From assembly GCA_963724285.1 (NCBI GenBank), contig CAVRUD010000013.1, positions 372,001-436,000 on the forward strand: a DNA stretch of 64,000 nt, in the 5' to 3' direction. Source of the stretch: CAVRUD01 sp963724285. GTDB taxonomy: Bacteria; Chloroflexota; Chloroflexia; Thermomicrobiales; UBA6265. The notes below the pieces were generated by a model. The model ran no database searches and was not told the origin of the DNA. It saw only the letters and a program-made list of their open reading frames with translations. The position numbers and the translations under genes were made by a program. Shown here in pieces: positions 50,270 to 59,553 of this stretch (the first letter of the stretch is position 1; every line of letters starts with the position of its first letter).

Positions 50270-51112
50270 ATGGCGAACCGCATCGACCTGCACACCCACA
50301 GCACCGTATCCGATGGCCTCCTTTCCCCGGACGCCCTCGTCCGCGCGGCGGCCAGGGGCGGCTTGACCACGCTCGCGTTGACCGATCACGACACGATCGA
50401 CGGCGTGCAGGAAGCGATCGACACCGGCCAGGAGGTCGGAGTCGAGATCGTTCCAGGCGTGGAACTGGGAACCAGCGTCGAGCGGCGCGAGCATCACATC
50501 CTGGGTTACTTCGTCGACATTGCGAGGACCTCGTTCCGGGCCGACCTGGACGAACTGGCGAGCCGCCGCGTGCGGCGGGCGACGTTGATGGTCGAGCGCC
50601 TCGCCGATGCCGGGGTGCCGATTACGCTGAACGACGTGCTGGCAGTGGCCGGACACGGGACCGTTGGCCGGCCACACCTCGCTAGAGTTCTCATTGCTCA
50701 CGGCTTCGCCACCGATGTCAGCGACGCCTTTGAGAAATATCTCAAGGCAGGACGTCCGGCGTACGTTCCCCGGCAACCCTTCCCGCCGGAAGAGGCTATC
50801 GACCTCATCCTCAGGGCAGGAGGCGTACCGGTCCTGGCCCACCCCTTCAGCACCGGTGATCCGGTCGCGGCGGTCGCGCGGCTCCAGCCCGCGGGCCTGC
50901 TCGGTCTTGAGGTTTACTATGGCGAATACGACGACGATCAGCGCGGCTTCCTGCGATCGCTAGCTGACCGGACAGGACTCATTCCGACCGGAGGCAGTGA
51001 TTTCCACGGATTCGGCTATCGCTCCGGCCGCGAACTGGGCAGCCCACCCGTGCCAGAGGACACCGTCGATCGGCTTCGGGCGGCGACGAACGCCGCACCG
51101 CAACCGCGCTAA
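50270..51112 (+). CDS. PHP-domain phosphoesterase (TrpH/RNase AM-like)
   Basis: A 280-residue PHP-fold enzyme. Metal ligands are visible in IDLHTHSTVSDG, LALTDHDTIDGV, GVELGTSVERREHHILGYF, VGRPHLARVLI, PVLAHPFS and TGGSDFHGFGY. The family includes 5'-3' exonucleases acting on RNA ends and 3',5'-bisphosphate phosphatases. ATG 50270, 29 bases after the spoVS stop, places it in the rny-ymdB-spoVS run, so an RNA-processing role is a reasonable inference. Confidence 0.87.
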   Translation: MANRIDLHTHSTVSDGLLSPDALVRAAARGGLTTLALTDHDTIDGVQEAIDTGQEVGVEIVPGVELGTSVERREHHILGYFVDIARTSFRADLDELASRRVRRATLMVERLADAGVPITLNDVLAVAGHGTVGRPHLARVLIAHGFATDVSDAFEKYLKAGRPAYVPRQPFPPEEAIDLILRAGGVPVLAHPFSTGDPVAAVARLQPAGLLGLEVYYGEYDDDQRGFLRSLADRTGLIPTGGSDFHGFGYRSGRELGSPPVPEDTVDRLRAATNAAPQPR

Positions 51113-51211
51113 TAGCCCCCGTCACCCCCATGCTAGACTCGCTGCGATGAAGACCAACCAACCGCTTCCAGCTCCGAGGGAGTCTGGTTGCCACGCCAGA
51201 TCTGAGCAGTC

Positions 51212-51954
51212 ATGACTTCGCTGAGGGCTGACGCGGTGATCGTCGCCGCCGGTCGGGGCGAACGGTTTGGGGCCGCCGCCAAATGCCTGGCTCTGCTCGC
51301 CGGTCGCCCTCTCCTCGCGTATTCACTCGACGCTACGGAGCGGGCCGAGACGATCGCCAGCGTCGTGGTCGTGGCCGGGTCCCATACCCAGGCGGAGATC
51401 CACGACCTCATCACCGCAGGACCGTGGCGAAAGCCGATCCAGGTCGTCCTTGGCGGGTCCGTGCGACAACACTCAGTCGCACTCGGCGTCGCGGCCACCG
51501 CCGATGCCAGCGATGTTGTCGTGGTCCACGACGCCGCGCGGCCGCTGGTCGAGCCCGCCGCATTTGACCGGTGCGCGCTGGCGGCTCACGAGGTTGGAGC
51601 GGCGATCCTGGCCAGTCCGGTGATCGATACCATCAAGCGTGTTCGGGCCGGTAACATCGTCGCCACTGTGCCGCGCGACGACCTGTGGTCGGCCCAAACG
51701 CCGCAGGCATTCCGGCGCGCAACGCTCCTCAGCGCGCTCAGTTCGGACGCGCCGGGAAGCGTGCGTTTACGGACGAGGCCGGGCTCTTCGAAGCCCTCGG
51801 GCTGCACGTAACGATCGTTCCCAACGAGCAGCCGAACCACAAGATCACCCACCCGGGCGACCTCGCCCTCGTCGAGGCTTTGCTGGGCATAAGGACGAGG
51901 GAAGGCGGGGCCCCGGCCGAAGTCCCGGACGGCCTGGCGGCATCGCCGGCATGA
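51212..51954 (+). CDS. ispD: 2-C-methyl-D-erythritol 4-phosphate cytidylyltransferase IspD (one frameshift)
   Basis: About 247 residues if one base is restored in the GGG at 51753-51755. It catalyses the CTP-dependent third step of the MEP isoprenoid pathway. Marks are VIVAAGRGERFG (the CTP-binding loop), GGSVRQHSVALGVAA, VVHDAARPLVEP, ATVPRDDLWSAQTPQAFRR and, after the shift, FTDEAGLFEALG and ITHPGDLALVEALL. The frame correction yields GKRAFTDEAG. The gene is expected to be essential, so a sequence error is likely. Its stop overlaps the ispF ATG by four bases. Confidence 0.9.
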
Positions 51955-52442
51955 GCGTGCGCACCGGCATCGGCTATGACGTGCACCGCTTTGCCGATGG
52001 ACGAGCCCTGGTGCTTGGCGGGGTGACCATTCCCAGTGCGCGAGGACTGCTCGGGCATTCCGACGCGGACGTCCTGCTCCATGCCGTCGCTGACGCGGTT
52101 CTTGGCGCCGCAGCCCTGGGCGATATCGGCACCCACTTTCCGCCTTCTGACCAGCGGTGGGCGGGGGCAGACAGCACCGATCTGCTCCGGCGAGTGCATA
52201 CCCTGGTCGCGGCGGCGGGCTACCGGGTCCTAAACGTCGATGCCACCATCATCGCCGAGGCGCCGAAGGTGATGCCCCACGCCCCGGCCATGCGCGCCCG
52301 CATTGCCGAGTGCCTGGCGCTCGATCTCTCCGCGGTCAACGTCAAGGCGACCACGAATGAAGGCATGGGGTTCATCGGCCGGGAGGAGGGCATCGCCGCC
52401 CTGGCGATCACGACCATCGCCACCGGCGAGGCCGGAGATTAG
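51951..52442 (+). CDS. ispF: 2-C-methyl-D-erythritol 2,4-cyclodiphosphate synthase IspF
   Basis: A 163-residue enzyme that cyclises the CDP-methylerythritol phosphate product in the MEP pathway. It has GIGYDVHRFADGRALVLGGV with the zinc-binding Asp and His, LLGHSDADVLLHAVADAVLG, LGDIGTHFPPSD and NVKATTNEGMGFIGREEGIA. Complete and normal in length. Starts within ispD's stop codon (ATGA). Confidence 0.96.
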   Translation: MSVRTGIGYDVHRFADGRALVLGGVTIPSARGLLGHSDADVLLHAVADAVLGAAALGDIGTHFPPSDQRWAGADSTDLLRRVHTLVAAAGYRVLNVDATIIAEAPKVMPHAPAMRARIAECLALDLSAVNVKATTNEGMGFIGREEGIAALAITTIATGEAGD

Positions 52443-52449
52443 CGAGGCG

Positions 52450-52955
52450 ATGCGCGTCCTTCTGCAGCGCGTCAGCCGCGCGTCCGTGACGGTCAATGGG
52501 GAAATCGTCGGTGCAATCGGTCGTGGCTTCCTCCTGCTCGTTGGGGCGACATCGGGCGACACCGAGGCCGATCTCGACTACCTGGACGAGAAGATCGCCA
52601 ACCTGCGCGTCTTCCAGGACGACTGGGCGCAATGAACCGGTCTGCCATGGACCTCCTGGCCGCTCCCGGGAGCGACATCGGGATGCTGGTCGTCTCGCAG
52701 TTCACGCTCTACGCCGACGTGCGCAAGGGCCGCCGCCCCAGCTTCACCGGGGCGGCCCCGCCGGATCTGGCCGCGCCGCTGGTGGCGGGGCTAGCGGGGC
52801 GCCTGCGTCAGCGCGGCTTTCCGGTGAATGAGGGCCGATTCGGGGCGACGATGGCCGTTGAGCTGGTCAACGATGGCCCGGTGACGATCTGGCTCGACAC
52901 GGCCGACCTACGACCAGCACCTCGATCATCGCCCCCGCCGGGGCAATCGGTATAA
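52450..52955 (+). CDS. dtd: D-aminoacyl-tRNA deacylase (one frameshift)
   Basis: About 168 residues with one G restored in the run at 52625-52627. Dtd hydrolyses D-amino acids from mischarged tRNA. The first frame has MRVLLQRVSRASVTVNGEIV and GFLLLVGATSGDTEAD ending at a TGA; the second continues MNRSAMDLLAAPGSDIGMLV with the catalytic SQFTLYADVRKGRRPSF motif and the second motif NDGPVTIWLDT. The C-terminus has about 12 extra residues. Starts seven bases after ispF. Confidence 0.88.
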
Positions 52956-52964
52956 TCCGCGGAT

Positions 52965-53573
52965 ATGGACGACCATCGCGAGCAGGCCTCGGAGACTGTC
53001 GCGTCCGAACAATCCTGTCAAGTCTGCGGGGCCGCAACACGCGGCGACGAACCGCTGTGCGACTCGTGTGCAACCGCAGCAGATGCCATCGTCGAAACGC
53101 CACTGCCGCCAATTCCGGACGGCGGGCTGTCCCGTGCCATGCCCGACTGGCTCCGATCGGGTCCCCGGGCCACCACCGCCGAGACAACCCTGCCTCCCCA
53201 ACCAGCGCCAAACGAGTTCGCCAACATCCTTTCTGACGAGGATATCCCCGTCTGGCTGAAGCGCATGGCCGAACGCCATGCGGCCGACCGTGCCCCAGCT
53301 GCGGTCGCGACCCAAACGCACGCACCGGCCGCCTCGCCGGTCCAGACGGCCTCGTCTGGGACCGCGAACCCGCCCCCCGCGCCGGCCGGGGAGCCCGAAC
53401 ACCGGGTGATGGATGGGTCGACTCTACCCCCACCAATCGATCCGGCCCCATCCACCGCGTCACCGTCTCGCGGGATGCGATCGCCCGCGATCGAGAATCG
53501 AACGGCAATCGGCGTCGGCGTCGTTGCCGCAATCGCCGCCTTCGTCATCCTGGCGATGATCTTGTTCGGCTGA
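52965..53573 (+). CDS. Zinc-ribbon, tail-anchored hypothetical protein
   Basis: A 202-residue protein of unknown function. Near the N-terminus CQVCGAATRGDEPLCDSC is a CxxC-x10-CxxC zinc ribbon. A Pro/Ala/Thr-rich low-complexity middle follows, including a hydrophilic stretch FANILSDEDIPVWLKRMAER. The C-terminal end is one hydrophobic helix (AIGVGVVAAIAAFVILAMIL), so it would be tail-anchored with the zinc ribbon in the cytoplasm. It begins nine bases after dtd and may be in the same operon. The layout recurs in Chloroflexota; no function can be assigned. Confidence 0.7.
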   Translation: MDDHREQASETVASEQSCQVCGAATRGDEPLCDSCATAADAIVETPLPPIPDGGLSRAMPDWLRSGPRATTAETTLPPQPAPNEFANILSDEDIPVWLKRMAERHAADRAPAAVATQTHAPAASPVQTASSGTANPPPAPAGEPEHRVMDGSTLPPPIDPAPSTASPSRGMRSPAIENRTAIGVGVVAAIAAFVILAMILFG

Positions 53574-53578
53574 TCGGT

Positions 53579-54936
53579 CTATGGCGTCAGCCGGTTGATA
53601 TCCCGGGGAAAGAGGGTCACCTCGCGCACGTTCCCGGCTCCGGTGAGTTGGGCGACGAACCGTTCCAGACCGATCGCGAAGCCGCCGTGCGGCGGCATGC
53701 CGTACCGGAACGCCTCTAGATACGAGGCAAATGGCTCCGGGTCCATCCCGCGCCCGGCCAGGGCTGCTTGGTAGTCCTCATAGCGGTGCAGCCGCTGGCC
53801 ACCGGTGACGAGTTCCAGGCCCCGAAAGAGCAGGTCGAAGCCGCGCGAGAATCCGGGCCGATCGGGGTCTGGGTGGGTGTAGAACGGCCGCTTGACCATT
53901 GGGTAGCCGACGACGAAAAGGAAGTCGGAGTTGTGCTCTCGCTTGGCCCACTCTCCCAGCCAGCGTTCGTCGGCGGGCGCCAGGTCCGGTTCACCCCGGG
54001 GATCGGTGCCGGTGTTGGCCGCGATCATCTCCTGGGCATCGGCAAAGTGCACGGCCGGGATAGCCGGAGGAAGTAACGGGAACGTGAGGTCCAGCGACGT
54101 CAGCGCCGCCCCGGCTCGATCCTGAATCGAGGCCAGCATCCCGCCCAGGACGCGCGTCAGAAGGTCCATCACCGTGGTGTGGTCGGTGATGAACCCGAAT
54201 TCGGCGTCGAGCGAGGTGTATTCGTTCAAATGGCGTGGGGTGTCGTGCGGCTCCGCCCGGAATACCGGGCCGACCTCGTACACGCGCTCGAACGCCCCGA
54301 CCATCACCTGCTTGTAGAACTGCGGGCTCTGGGCCAGGAACGCCGGCCGACCAAAGTAGTCCACCGGAAAGACGTTTGCGCCCCCCTCCGTGGCGGACCC
54401 GACCAGCTTCGGAGTCTGGATCTCGACGAACTCGAGGCCGTTCAGCGTCTCGCGAAACCCGGCGACGGCCGCCGCGCCGATGCGGTGGAGTGCGCGGCGG
54501 CGCGGATGGCGCAGCGCCAGCGCCGCGTGATCGAGCACCGTGCTCGGTTGGGCGGCGATCCGCGGCCGGAAGAGCTCGAGGACAGGCGTCTCCGACGCGC
54601 TCACCTGCTCGATCCGGGGCTCCCGGATCTCGACGCCATTCGGCGCCTGGGGCTCGGCGACAGCCGTGCCCGTGACCCGGATCGCCGTTTCGGCCGGCAT
54701 TACGGCGAGGGCCGCGACCGCCTCGGGATCTTCGACGACGATCTGCGCCAACCCCTTGGCGTCACGCAGGATGAGAAACTGCGACCCTTGAGCGCCCGGA
54801 CCCGGTGGATCCAACCGGCGACCGTGACCGTGCTGCCAGCGACTCCCGGCAGGTCGGTCGACCAGCTACGGCCCGGAAGGGGTTCAAACACGCTTCCGCC
54901 AGAGGGCGGGAAGACAGATTGAGGAACAGCAATCAC
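53579..54936 (-). CDS. aspS: Aspartate--tRNA ligase, archaeal-type short form (one frameshift)
   Basis: About 452 residues once one G is restored at 54785-54787. The N-terminal OB anticodon-binding domain reads VTVAGWIHRVRALKG then SQFLILRDAKGLAQIVVEDP. The class II catalytic domain has FVEIQTPKLVGSATEGGANV (motif 1 region), FRAEPHDTPRHLNEYTSLDA (motif 2) and GGFAIGLERFVAQL (motif 3). The bacterial GAD insertion is absent, so it is the archaeal-type enzyme that is often non-discriminating (charges tRNA-Asn too). GTG 54936 with GGAGG seven bases upstream is the preferred start. A T-box leader precedes it. Confidence 0.88.
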
Positions 54937-55225
54937 GACGACACCTCCGAGTCCCCGGCATGGCCGGGAAAAATTGCTCGCCCCTCTCATCGTGCGGACG
55001 AGAGGGGCGCTCGTGGTGCCACCGCAGTTTGTCACCGCCGGCCCTCGGTTAGCCGGCAGCAACCTTGTTCGGCCGGATAACGGCGGCAAACCGGCGGGGC
55101 TTCGGGCGATGTGCCGTTCTTCCCCGCGCTCTGGAGTGTCGGGCGAGGACGCCGGGACCGCCTTTTCACCACCGGCGGATCGCTTGACCTCGGCGAGGTC
55201 CGCGCTGTGTCTCCATCAACGCATT
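54937..55225 (-). promoter_or_regulatory. T-box riboswitch leader of aspS
   Basis: The minus strand carries TGGCACCACGA at 55021-55011, matching the T-box UGGNACCGCG core, directly followed by a terminator hairpin (CGCCCCTCTC at 55009-55000 and GAGAGGGGCG at 54988-54979) and AATTTTT. The antiterminator would pair the T-box with the first arm. A GAC triplet at 55140-55138 just before CTCCAGAGCG is a plausible Asp specifier. Uncharged tRNA-Asp would allow read-through. Confidence 0.85.
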
Positions 55226-55231
55226 GCCATC

Positions 55232-55260
55232 AGCATAGGGGCCTAAATCATGCAGGTCAA
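55232..55260 (-). promoter_or_regulatory. Promoter of the aspS T-box transcript
   Basis: TTGACC (55260-55255), 17-base spacer, TATGCT (55237-55232). It places the start of transcription near 55225, giving a leader of about 290 bases, the usual T-box length. Confidence 0.55.
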
Positions 55261-55391
55261 CCGGGAACCGCCGACATCACCCCGCATAAACGAGGGATCG
55301 AGGCAATGTTGACAACTTCATCTAGATATCGGGATAATCAATTTGACCCGCGATGCGCGGGTCTGTTGGGTCATCTCCCGGGCGGCAACCG

Positions 55392-56633
55392 ATGGATTGG
55401 TATCGAACAAACCCCGGCGATGACCGACGCACGCGCGCGCTTACCGCCATCCGGCGGGCCGGCGTAGAGGCGTTGCTGGCGCTTTCGCCGGAGAACGCGG
55501 CGTACCTGGCGGGTCGCACCTCCTACATCGCCTCGCTCTGGCGCGTGCCGGGGTTGGCCGCCACCGCCCTCGGGGCCGGGGGCCGGCTGGCGGTCGCCTT
55601 GCCCGACGCCGATCTGGCCGCGTTTCCCGCTTCCAGCTTCGTTGCCCGCTTTCCCCACCGCCTGTGGGTTGAGCACGCGGCGATCAACGACTCGCCCGCG
55701 ATCACCGACATCGCCGCCGCCTTCCGCCAGTTGCGGCCTCAGGGCGCCCTGATCCGGCCCGCCCAGTTCGACCTGGGAGAGGTGGTGCGCAACATCGCCG
55801 AAGCGGTCTGCGCGGTGGCGGCAGCGCCGCAGCGGGTCGGCGTTGATCTCGTCACCGTCCCCCGCGCAACCGAGGAGATGCTCCGACGGGAATTGCCTGG
55901 TGTCGACTTGGTCGATGCCAGCGCGATCTTCGATGACCTGCGCGCGGTCAAGGACACCGACGAGATCGAGCACCTTCGCCGGGCGGCCGAACTGACCACG
56001 CTGGGCATCGCCGCCGCACGAGACAGGATTGCGCCCGGCTTGAGCGAGGTTGCCGTCAATGCCGCCTACCAGACGGCGATCTGGACCGAGGCGGCCGGGA
56101 ACCCGCGCTATGCCGCTCTCCGCCAGGTGGAAGGCGTGGCGACCGTTGGCAACGCACCCGGCGGTGACCGGTTGGTAGCGCCGGGCAAGACCATCAAGTT
56201 CGACATGCAGGTCGATGTCGGCGGCTACCACAGCGACATCGGCCGCACCTACGCCATCGCCCCCACGCCGAACCAACAACGCATCCACGTTGCCCTGCGC
56301 GATGCCCTGCTGGCCGCCCAGGCGCGCATCAGCCCTGGTACCACGTTTGCAGAGATCCACGCGGAGGGCACGCGGCGGATGCACGCGGCCGGGTTCGACA
56401 CCTATAGCCGGGGCCACCTCGGCCACAGCGTCGGCCTGGGGCACAATTACGAAGAGCCGCCCTTTATCGCAGCCGATGAGCATCGACCGCTGGTGGCCGG
56501 GATGGTTCTCAGCCTGGAACTTCCGCTTTATGTCCATGGCCTGGGCAATTTCCAGCTCGAACGGATGGTCATGGTGACTGAAACGGGTCACGAAGTGCTC
56601 GACGACCTGCCATTTGATTTCGAGCGTCCGTAG
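55392..56633 (+). CDS. M24-family metallopeptidase (Xaa-Pro aminopeptidase-like)
   Basis: A 413-residue pita-bread peptidase. The N-terminal creatinase-like domain (about residues 1-160) is followed by the catalytic domain with FDMQVDVGGYHSDIGRTYA (two metal aspartates), GHLGHSVGLGHNYEEPP (His), LSLELPLYV (Glu) and FQLERMVMVTETG (Glu). The five metal ligands are thus all present. ATG 55392 (MDWYRTNPGDD) is chosen by the family N-terminus. It precedes a peptide-type ABC transporter, suggesting uptake and hydrolysis of proline peptides; this is inference. Confidence 0.87.
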   Translation: MDWYRTNPGDDRRTRALTAIRRAGVEALLALSPENAAYLAGRTSYIASLWRVPGLAATALGAGGRLAVALPDADLAAFPASSFVARFPHRLWVEHAAINDSPAITDIAAAFRQLRPQGALIRPAQFDLGEVVRNIAEAVCAVAAAPQRVGVDLVTVPRATEEMLRRELPGVDLVDASAIFDDLRAVKDTDEIEHLRRAAELTTLGIAAARDRIAPGLSEVAVNAAYQTAIWTEAAGNPRYAALRQVEGVATVGNAPGGDRLVAPGKTIKFDMQVDVGGYHSDIGRTYAIAPTPNQQRIHVALRDALLAAQARISPGTTFAEIHAEGTRRMHAAGFDTYSRGHLGHSVGLGHNYEEPPFIAADEHRPLVAGMVLSLELPLYVHGLGNFQLERMVMVTETGHEVLDDLPFDFERP

Positions 56634-56720
56634 TTCAGGCACGTTTCGCGTTCTATTCACGCTCAGTCCCAATCCACACCGGTTCATCCCTTGCGATTGG
56701 GTTGCTTCTGGAGGGTTTCG

Positions 56721-58370
56721 ATGTCTCGCTTTGCTCCGTCTCCTTCGGTCGACGCCGACCGCCTGATCTCCGACCTGAACTCCACCCGGCTGACGCGCCG
56801 CCGGTTTGTTTCTGGTGCGGCCGGCCTCGGGATCGCCGCGCCGCTGGCGGGGGCGATCTTCACCGCCGGCCGCCAGAACGCCGCCGCGGTTTCGCTCCAG
56901 GATGGCGGCAAGACGCTCGTCATCGCGATCGCCCAGTCGACGGTCCAGCTCGATCCCGCCATCGCCGGATCGAACGGCTACGGCGACATCATCCCGATCC
57001 ACGACAACCTGACGGAAGGCCTTACCCGGTTCAAGCCGGGCACCGTCGAGGTCGAAGGGGCACTGGCGGAGAGCTGGACAGCCGCCGACGACCTCCTCTC
57101 CTACACATTCACCCTGCGGCAGGGCGTGACCTTCCACGACGGTACACCGGTAGACGCCGCCGCAATCGAGACCAACGTCCTCCGTCAGCTCGATCCCAAT
57201 CATCCCCTGCACACCGATAACATGGTCTACACCGGCATCCTCTATGCGGACGTCGAGTCCGTCGCCGTTGCGGGCGATATGGACGTTACGTTCACCATGT
57301 CTGCGCCGACGATTCTGCTCCCCGGCAACCTCGCCATCTTCGCCGGGGGCGTCGTCAGCCCAACCGCGCTGGAGTCGCTTGGGGCCGACTTTGGCCAGAA
57401 CGCGGTCGGAACCGGCCCATTCGCACTGGAATCCTTCACCCGAGACGTAGAATTGGTACTTGTCGCAAACGAGACCTACTGGGGCGGGCGGCCCGCGCTC
57501 GACCGGATCGTCTTCCGCACCATCTCCGACGACACCGTCCGCTTCACCGAACTCTCCACCGGCGGGATCGACGCCGCCAATCAGATCGACTTCAAGGACG
57601 TCGACCGGCTGGAGAGCGACAGCAACCTCCAGGCGATTGCCGGCGACTTCCTCAACATGCAGTACATCGGCTTCAACATGTCTCTGGCGCCGTTCGACAG
57701 CCTGGCCGTCCGCCAGGCGGTCCAGCACGCGGTCAACAAGCAGAACATCGCCGACGCCATTTTCTATGGTAGGTACACCCTCGGAGCCGGGCCGATCGCG
57801 CCCGGCCTTCCCGGATACGACCCGTCCCTGGCCGAAACCTATCCCTACGACCCTGAGCGTGCCAGGCAACTGCTGGCCGAAGCCGGTATCGACGGTCTCG
57901 AGGTCGAATTGCGCAACCGGGCGAATTCGTTCTGGCCATTGATCGGCCAGCTCATCCAGGCCGATCTCGCTGAGATTGGCATCACCGTCAACCTCCTGGC
58001 GCTTGAGGATGCCGAGTTCTACGCTGGCCTGAACGACAACTCGACCGCGTTCTTTGTGAACGACTGGACCTGGGACAACGGCGATCCCGACAACGTGATG
58101 TACTCGCTCTTCTCCGCGCCGGCCGCGTTTGACCGGTTCGGATTCAAGGATCCCGAGATCGACGCCCTCAACGCCCAGGCCAAAGCTGAGACCGATCCGA
58201 ACGTCCGCGCCGATCTCTACATCCAGGCGCAGCGCATCGTCCTGGAGCAATCGGTCCAGGTCGTCCTCGGGTATCCAGAGCGTATCATCGGCGCTCAGGC
58301 TGGCGTCCAAGGGCTGGCGATCTCCCCCATCGGGAGCATCCCCCTGCGGACGGTCGACGTAGCCGGATAG
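56721..58370 (+). CDS. Peptide/nickel-type ABC transporter substrate-binding protein
   Basis: A 549-residue SBP_bac_5 family protein exported by the Tat route: STRLTRRRFVSGAAGLGIAA has the twin-arginine motif. The mature protein has LAESWTAADDLLSYTFTLRQ, GVTFHDGTPVDAAAI, LESFTRDVELVLVANETYW and AVRQAVQHAVNKQNIADAIF, hallmarks of dipeptide/oligopeptide-binding proteins. ATG 56721 has GGAGGG upstream. Two permease genes follow; no ATPase genes are in the window, so they may be shared or located elsewhere. Confidence 0.9.
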   Translation: MSRFAPSPSVDADRLISDLNSTRLTRRRFVSGAAGLGIAAPLAGAIFTAGRQNAAAVSLQDGGKTLVIAIAQSTVQLDPAIAGSNGYGDIIPIHDNLTEGLTRFKPGTVEVEGALAESWTAADDLLSYTFTLRQGVTFHDGTPVDAAAIETNVLRQLDPNHPLHTDNMVYTGILYADVESVAVAGDMDVTFTMSAPTILLPGNLAIFAGGVVSPTALESLGADFGQNAVGTGPFALESFTRDVELVLVANETYWGGRPALDRIVFRTISDDTVRFTELSTGGIDAANQIDFKDVDRLESDSNLQAIAGDFLNMQYIGFNMSLAPFDSLAVRQAVQHAVNKQNIADAIFYGRYTLGAGPIAPGLPGYDPSLAETYPYDPERARQLLAEAGIDGLEVELRNRANSFWPLIGQLIQADLAEIGITVNLLALEDAEFYAGLNDNSTAFFVNDWTWDNGDPDNVMYSLFSAPAAFDRFGFKDPEIDALNAQAKAETDPNVRADLYIQAQRIVLEQSVQVVLGYPERIIGAQAGVQGLAISPIGSIPLRTVDVAG

Positions 58371-58380
58371 ACGGTATTGG

Positions 58381-58508
58381 ATCGTCATCCTGAGCTTGCG
58401 AAGGATCTTGGCGCTTTAGCGCCTTCGTGCTCGCTCCAAACCGCAAGTCTGCGGTCGGCAAGAAAGGCCGTAAACGGCCAAGATCCTTCGCAAGCTCAGG
58501 ATGACGAT
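58381..58508. repeat. Perfect 32-bp inverted repeat between binding protein and permease
   Basis: Arms 58381-58412 and 58477-58508 are exact inverted copies (ATCGTCATCCTGAGCTTGCG at the outer end). The centre contains three short hairpins (GGCGCTTTAGCGCC, CCGCAAGTCTGCGG, GGCCGTAAACGGCC). It may limit transcript passage between the two genes, as is common for differential expression of binding proteins. Confidence 0.85.
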
Positions 58509-58545
58509 TGCTTGCCGCCTTCCCGCAATCCCGTCCTGGATCGAT

Positions 58546-59553
58546 ATGGCCCGGTACATCCTGCGTCGCCTTGCCCTTGCAGTCCCGCTCCTCCTGGCGA
58601 TCTCGCTGGTGGTCTTCCTCATGCTGCGCACGGCCGGAGGTGACCCGGCCGAGGTCCGCCTGGGCCAGCGAGCCGACGCAGAGTCGCTCGCCCAGGTCCG
58701 CGAGGAACTTGGTCTCGACCAGCCGCTGGCGGTTCAGTACCTCGACTTCCTCAAGGGCGCCGTCCAGGGCGATCTCGGCCGCTCGTACCGCTCGAACGTC
58801 GCGGTGACCGACGAGATCTGGCAGCGCTTTCCCGCTACCGTCGAGTTGGCGGTCGCGGCCATGGCCATCGCGACGGTCATCGGTGTCGCCGCCGGGATCG
58901 TCGCCGCCCGGAACCGGCACGGCTTTTTCGACTATTCAAGCACCGCGGGCGCGTTGATCGGCGTCTCGATTCCGACCTTCTGGCTGGGCATCCTGCTGAT
59001 TGTGGTGTTCGGTCTGTGGCTGGAGTGGCTGCCGATCTCCGGCCGGGTCGATCCTCGCCTGGGCACCGATCCGTCGGAATCGTTCCTGATCGTCCGCTCC
59101 TACCTTAGCGGCGATTTCACCACCGCCAATGATGCCCTCAAGCATCTCATCCTCCCGGCGGTGACGCTGGCCGCCTGGCCCGCCGCGATTACCGCCCGGA
59201 TGACCCGGGCATCGCTCCTGGAAGCGATGGACCAGGACTACGTGCGCACAGCCAGGGCGAAAGGGCTGCACGATGGCGTGATCGTGCGGCGGCATGCCAT
59301 GAGGAACGCCATCATCCCGATCATCACGGTGGTGGGGCTCGAGTTCGGCTCGCTCCTGGGCGGGGCGGTGGTGACCGAAACGGTCTTCTCCTGGCCGGGC
59401 ATCGGCGGCCTGACGGTGACCGCGATCAATGCCCGCGACTATCAAGTGGTGCAGGGCGTCGTCCTGCTCCTGGGCGTGATCTTCATCCTGCTCAACTTGC
59501 TCGTCGACATCACGTACGCGCTGCTCGATCCCCGCATCAGGTACGGCCGATGA
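58546..59553 (+). CDS. ABC transporter permease (DppB-like)
   Basis: A 335-residue BPD_transp_1 permease with six helices. It begins MARYILRRLALAVPLLLAIS, has the DQPLAVQYLDFLKGAVQGDL extracytoplasmic stretch typical of DppB/OppB, and the EAA-type coupling motif ARAKGLHDGVIVRRHAMRNA. PGIGGLTVTAINARDYQVVQ follows. The last four bases overlap the next permease start (ATGA). Confidence 0.92.
   Translation: MARYILRRLALAVPLLLAISLVVFLMLRTAGGDPAEVRLGQRADAESLAQVREELGLDQPLAVQYLDFLKGAVQGDLGRSYRSNVAVTDEIWQRFPATVELAVAAMAIATVIGVAAGIVAARNRHGFFDYSSTAGALIGVSIPTFWLGILLIVVFGLWLEWLPISGRVDPRLGTDPSESFLIVRSYLSGDFTTANDALKHLILPAVTLAAWPAAITARMTRASLLEAMDQDYVRTARAKGLHDGVIVRRHAMRNAIIPIITVVGLEFGSLLGGAVVTETVFSWPGIGGLTVTAINARDYQVVQGVVLLLGVIFILLNLLVDITYALLDPRIRYGR

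Noticed and set aside
55371..58388. A 1005-codon open frame on the minus strand.
   Set aside because: It is antisense to the M24 peptidase and the substrate-binding protein, both with clear motifs; long antisense frames are usual in GC-rich genes.
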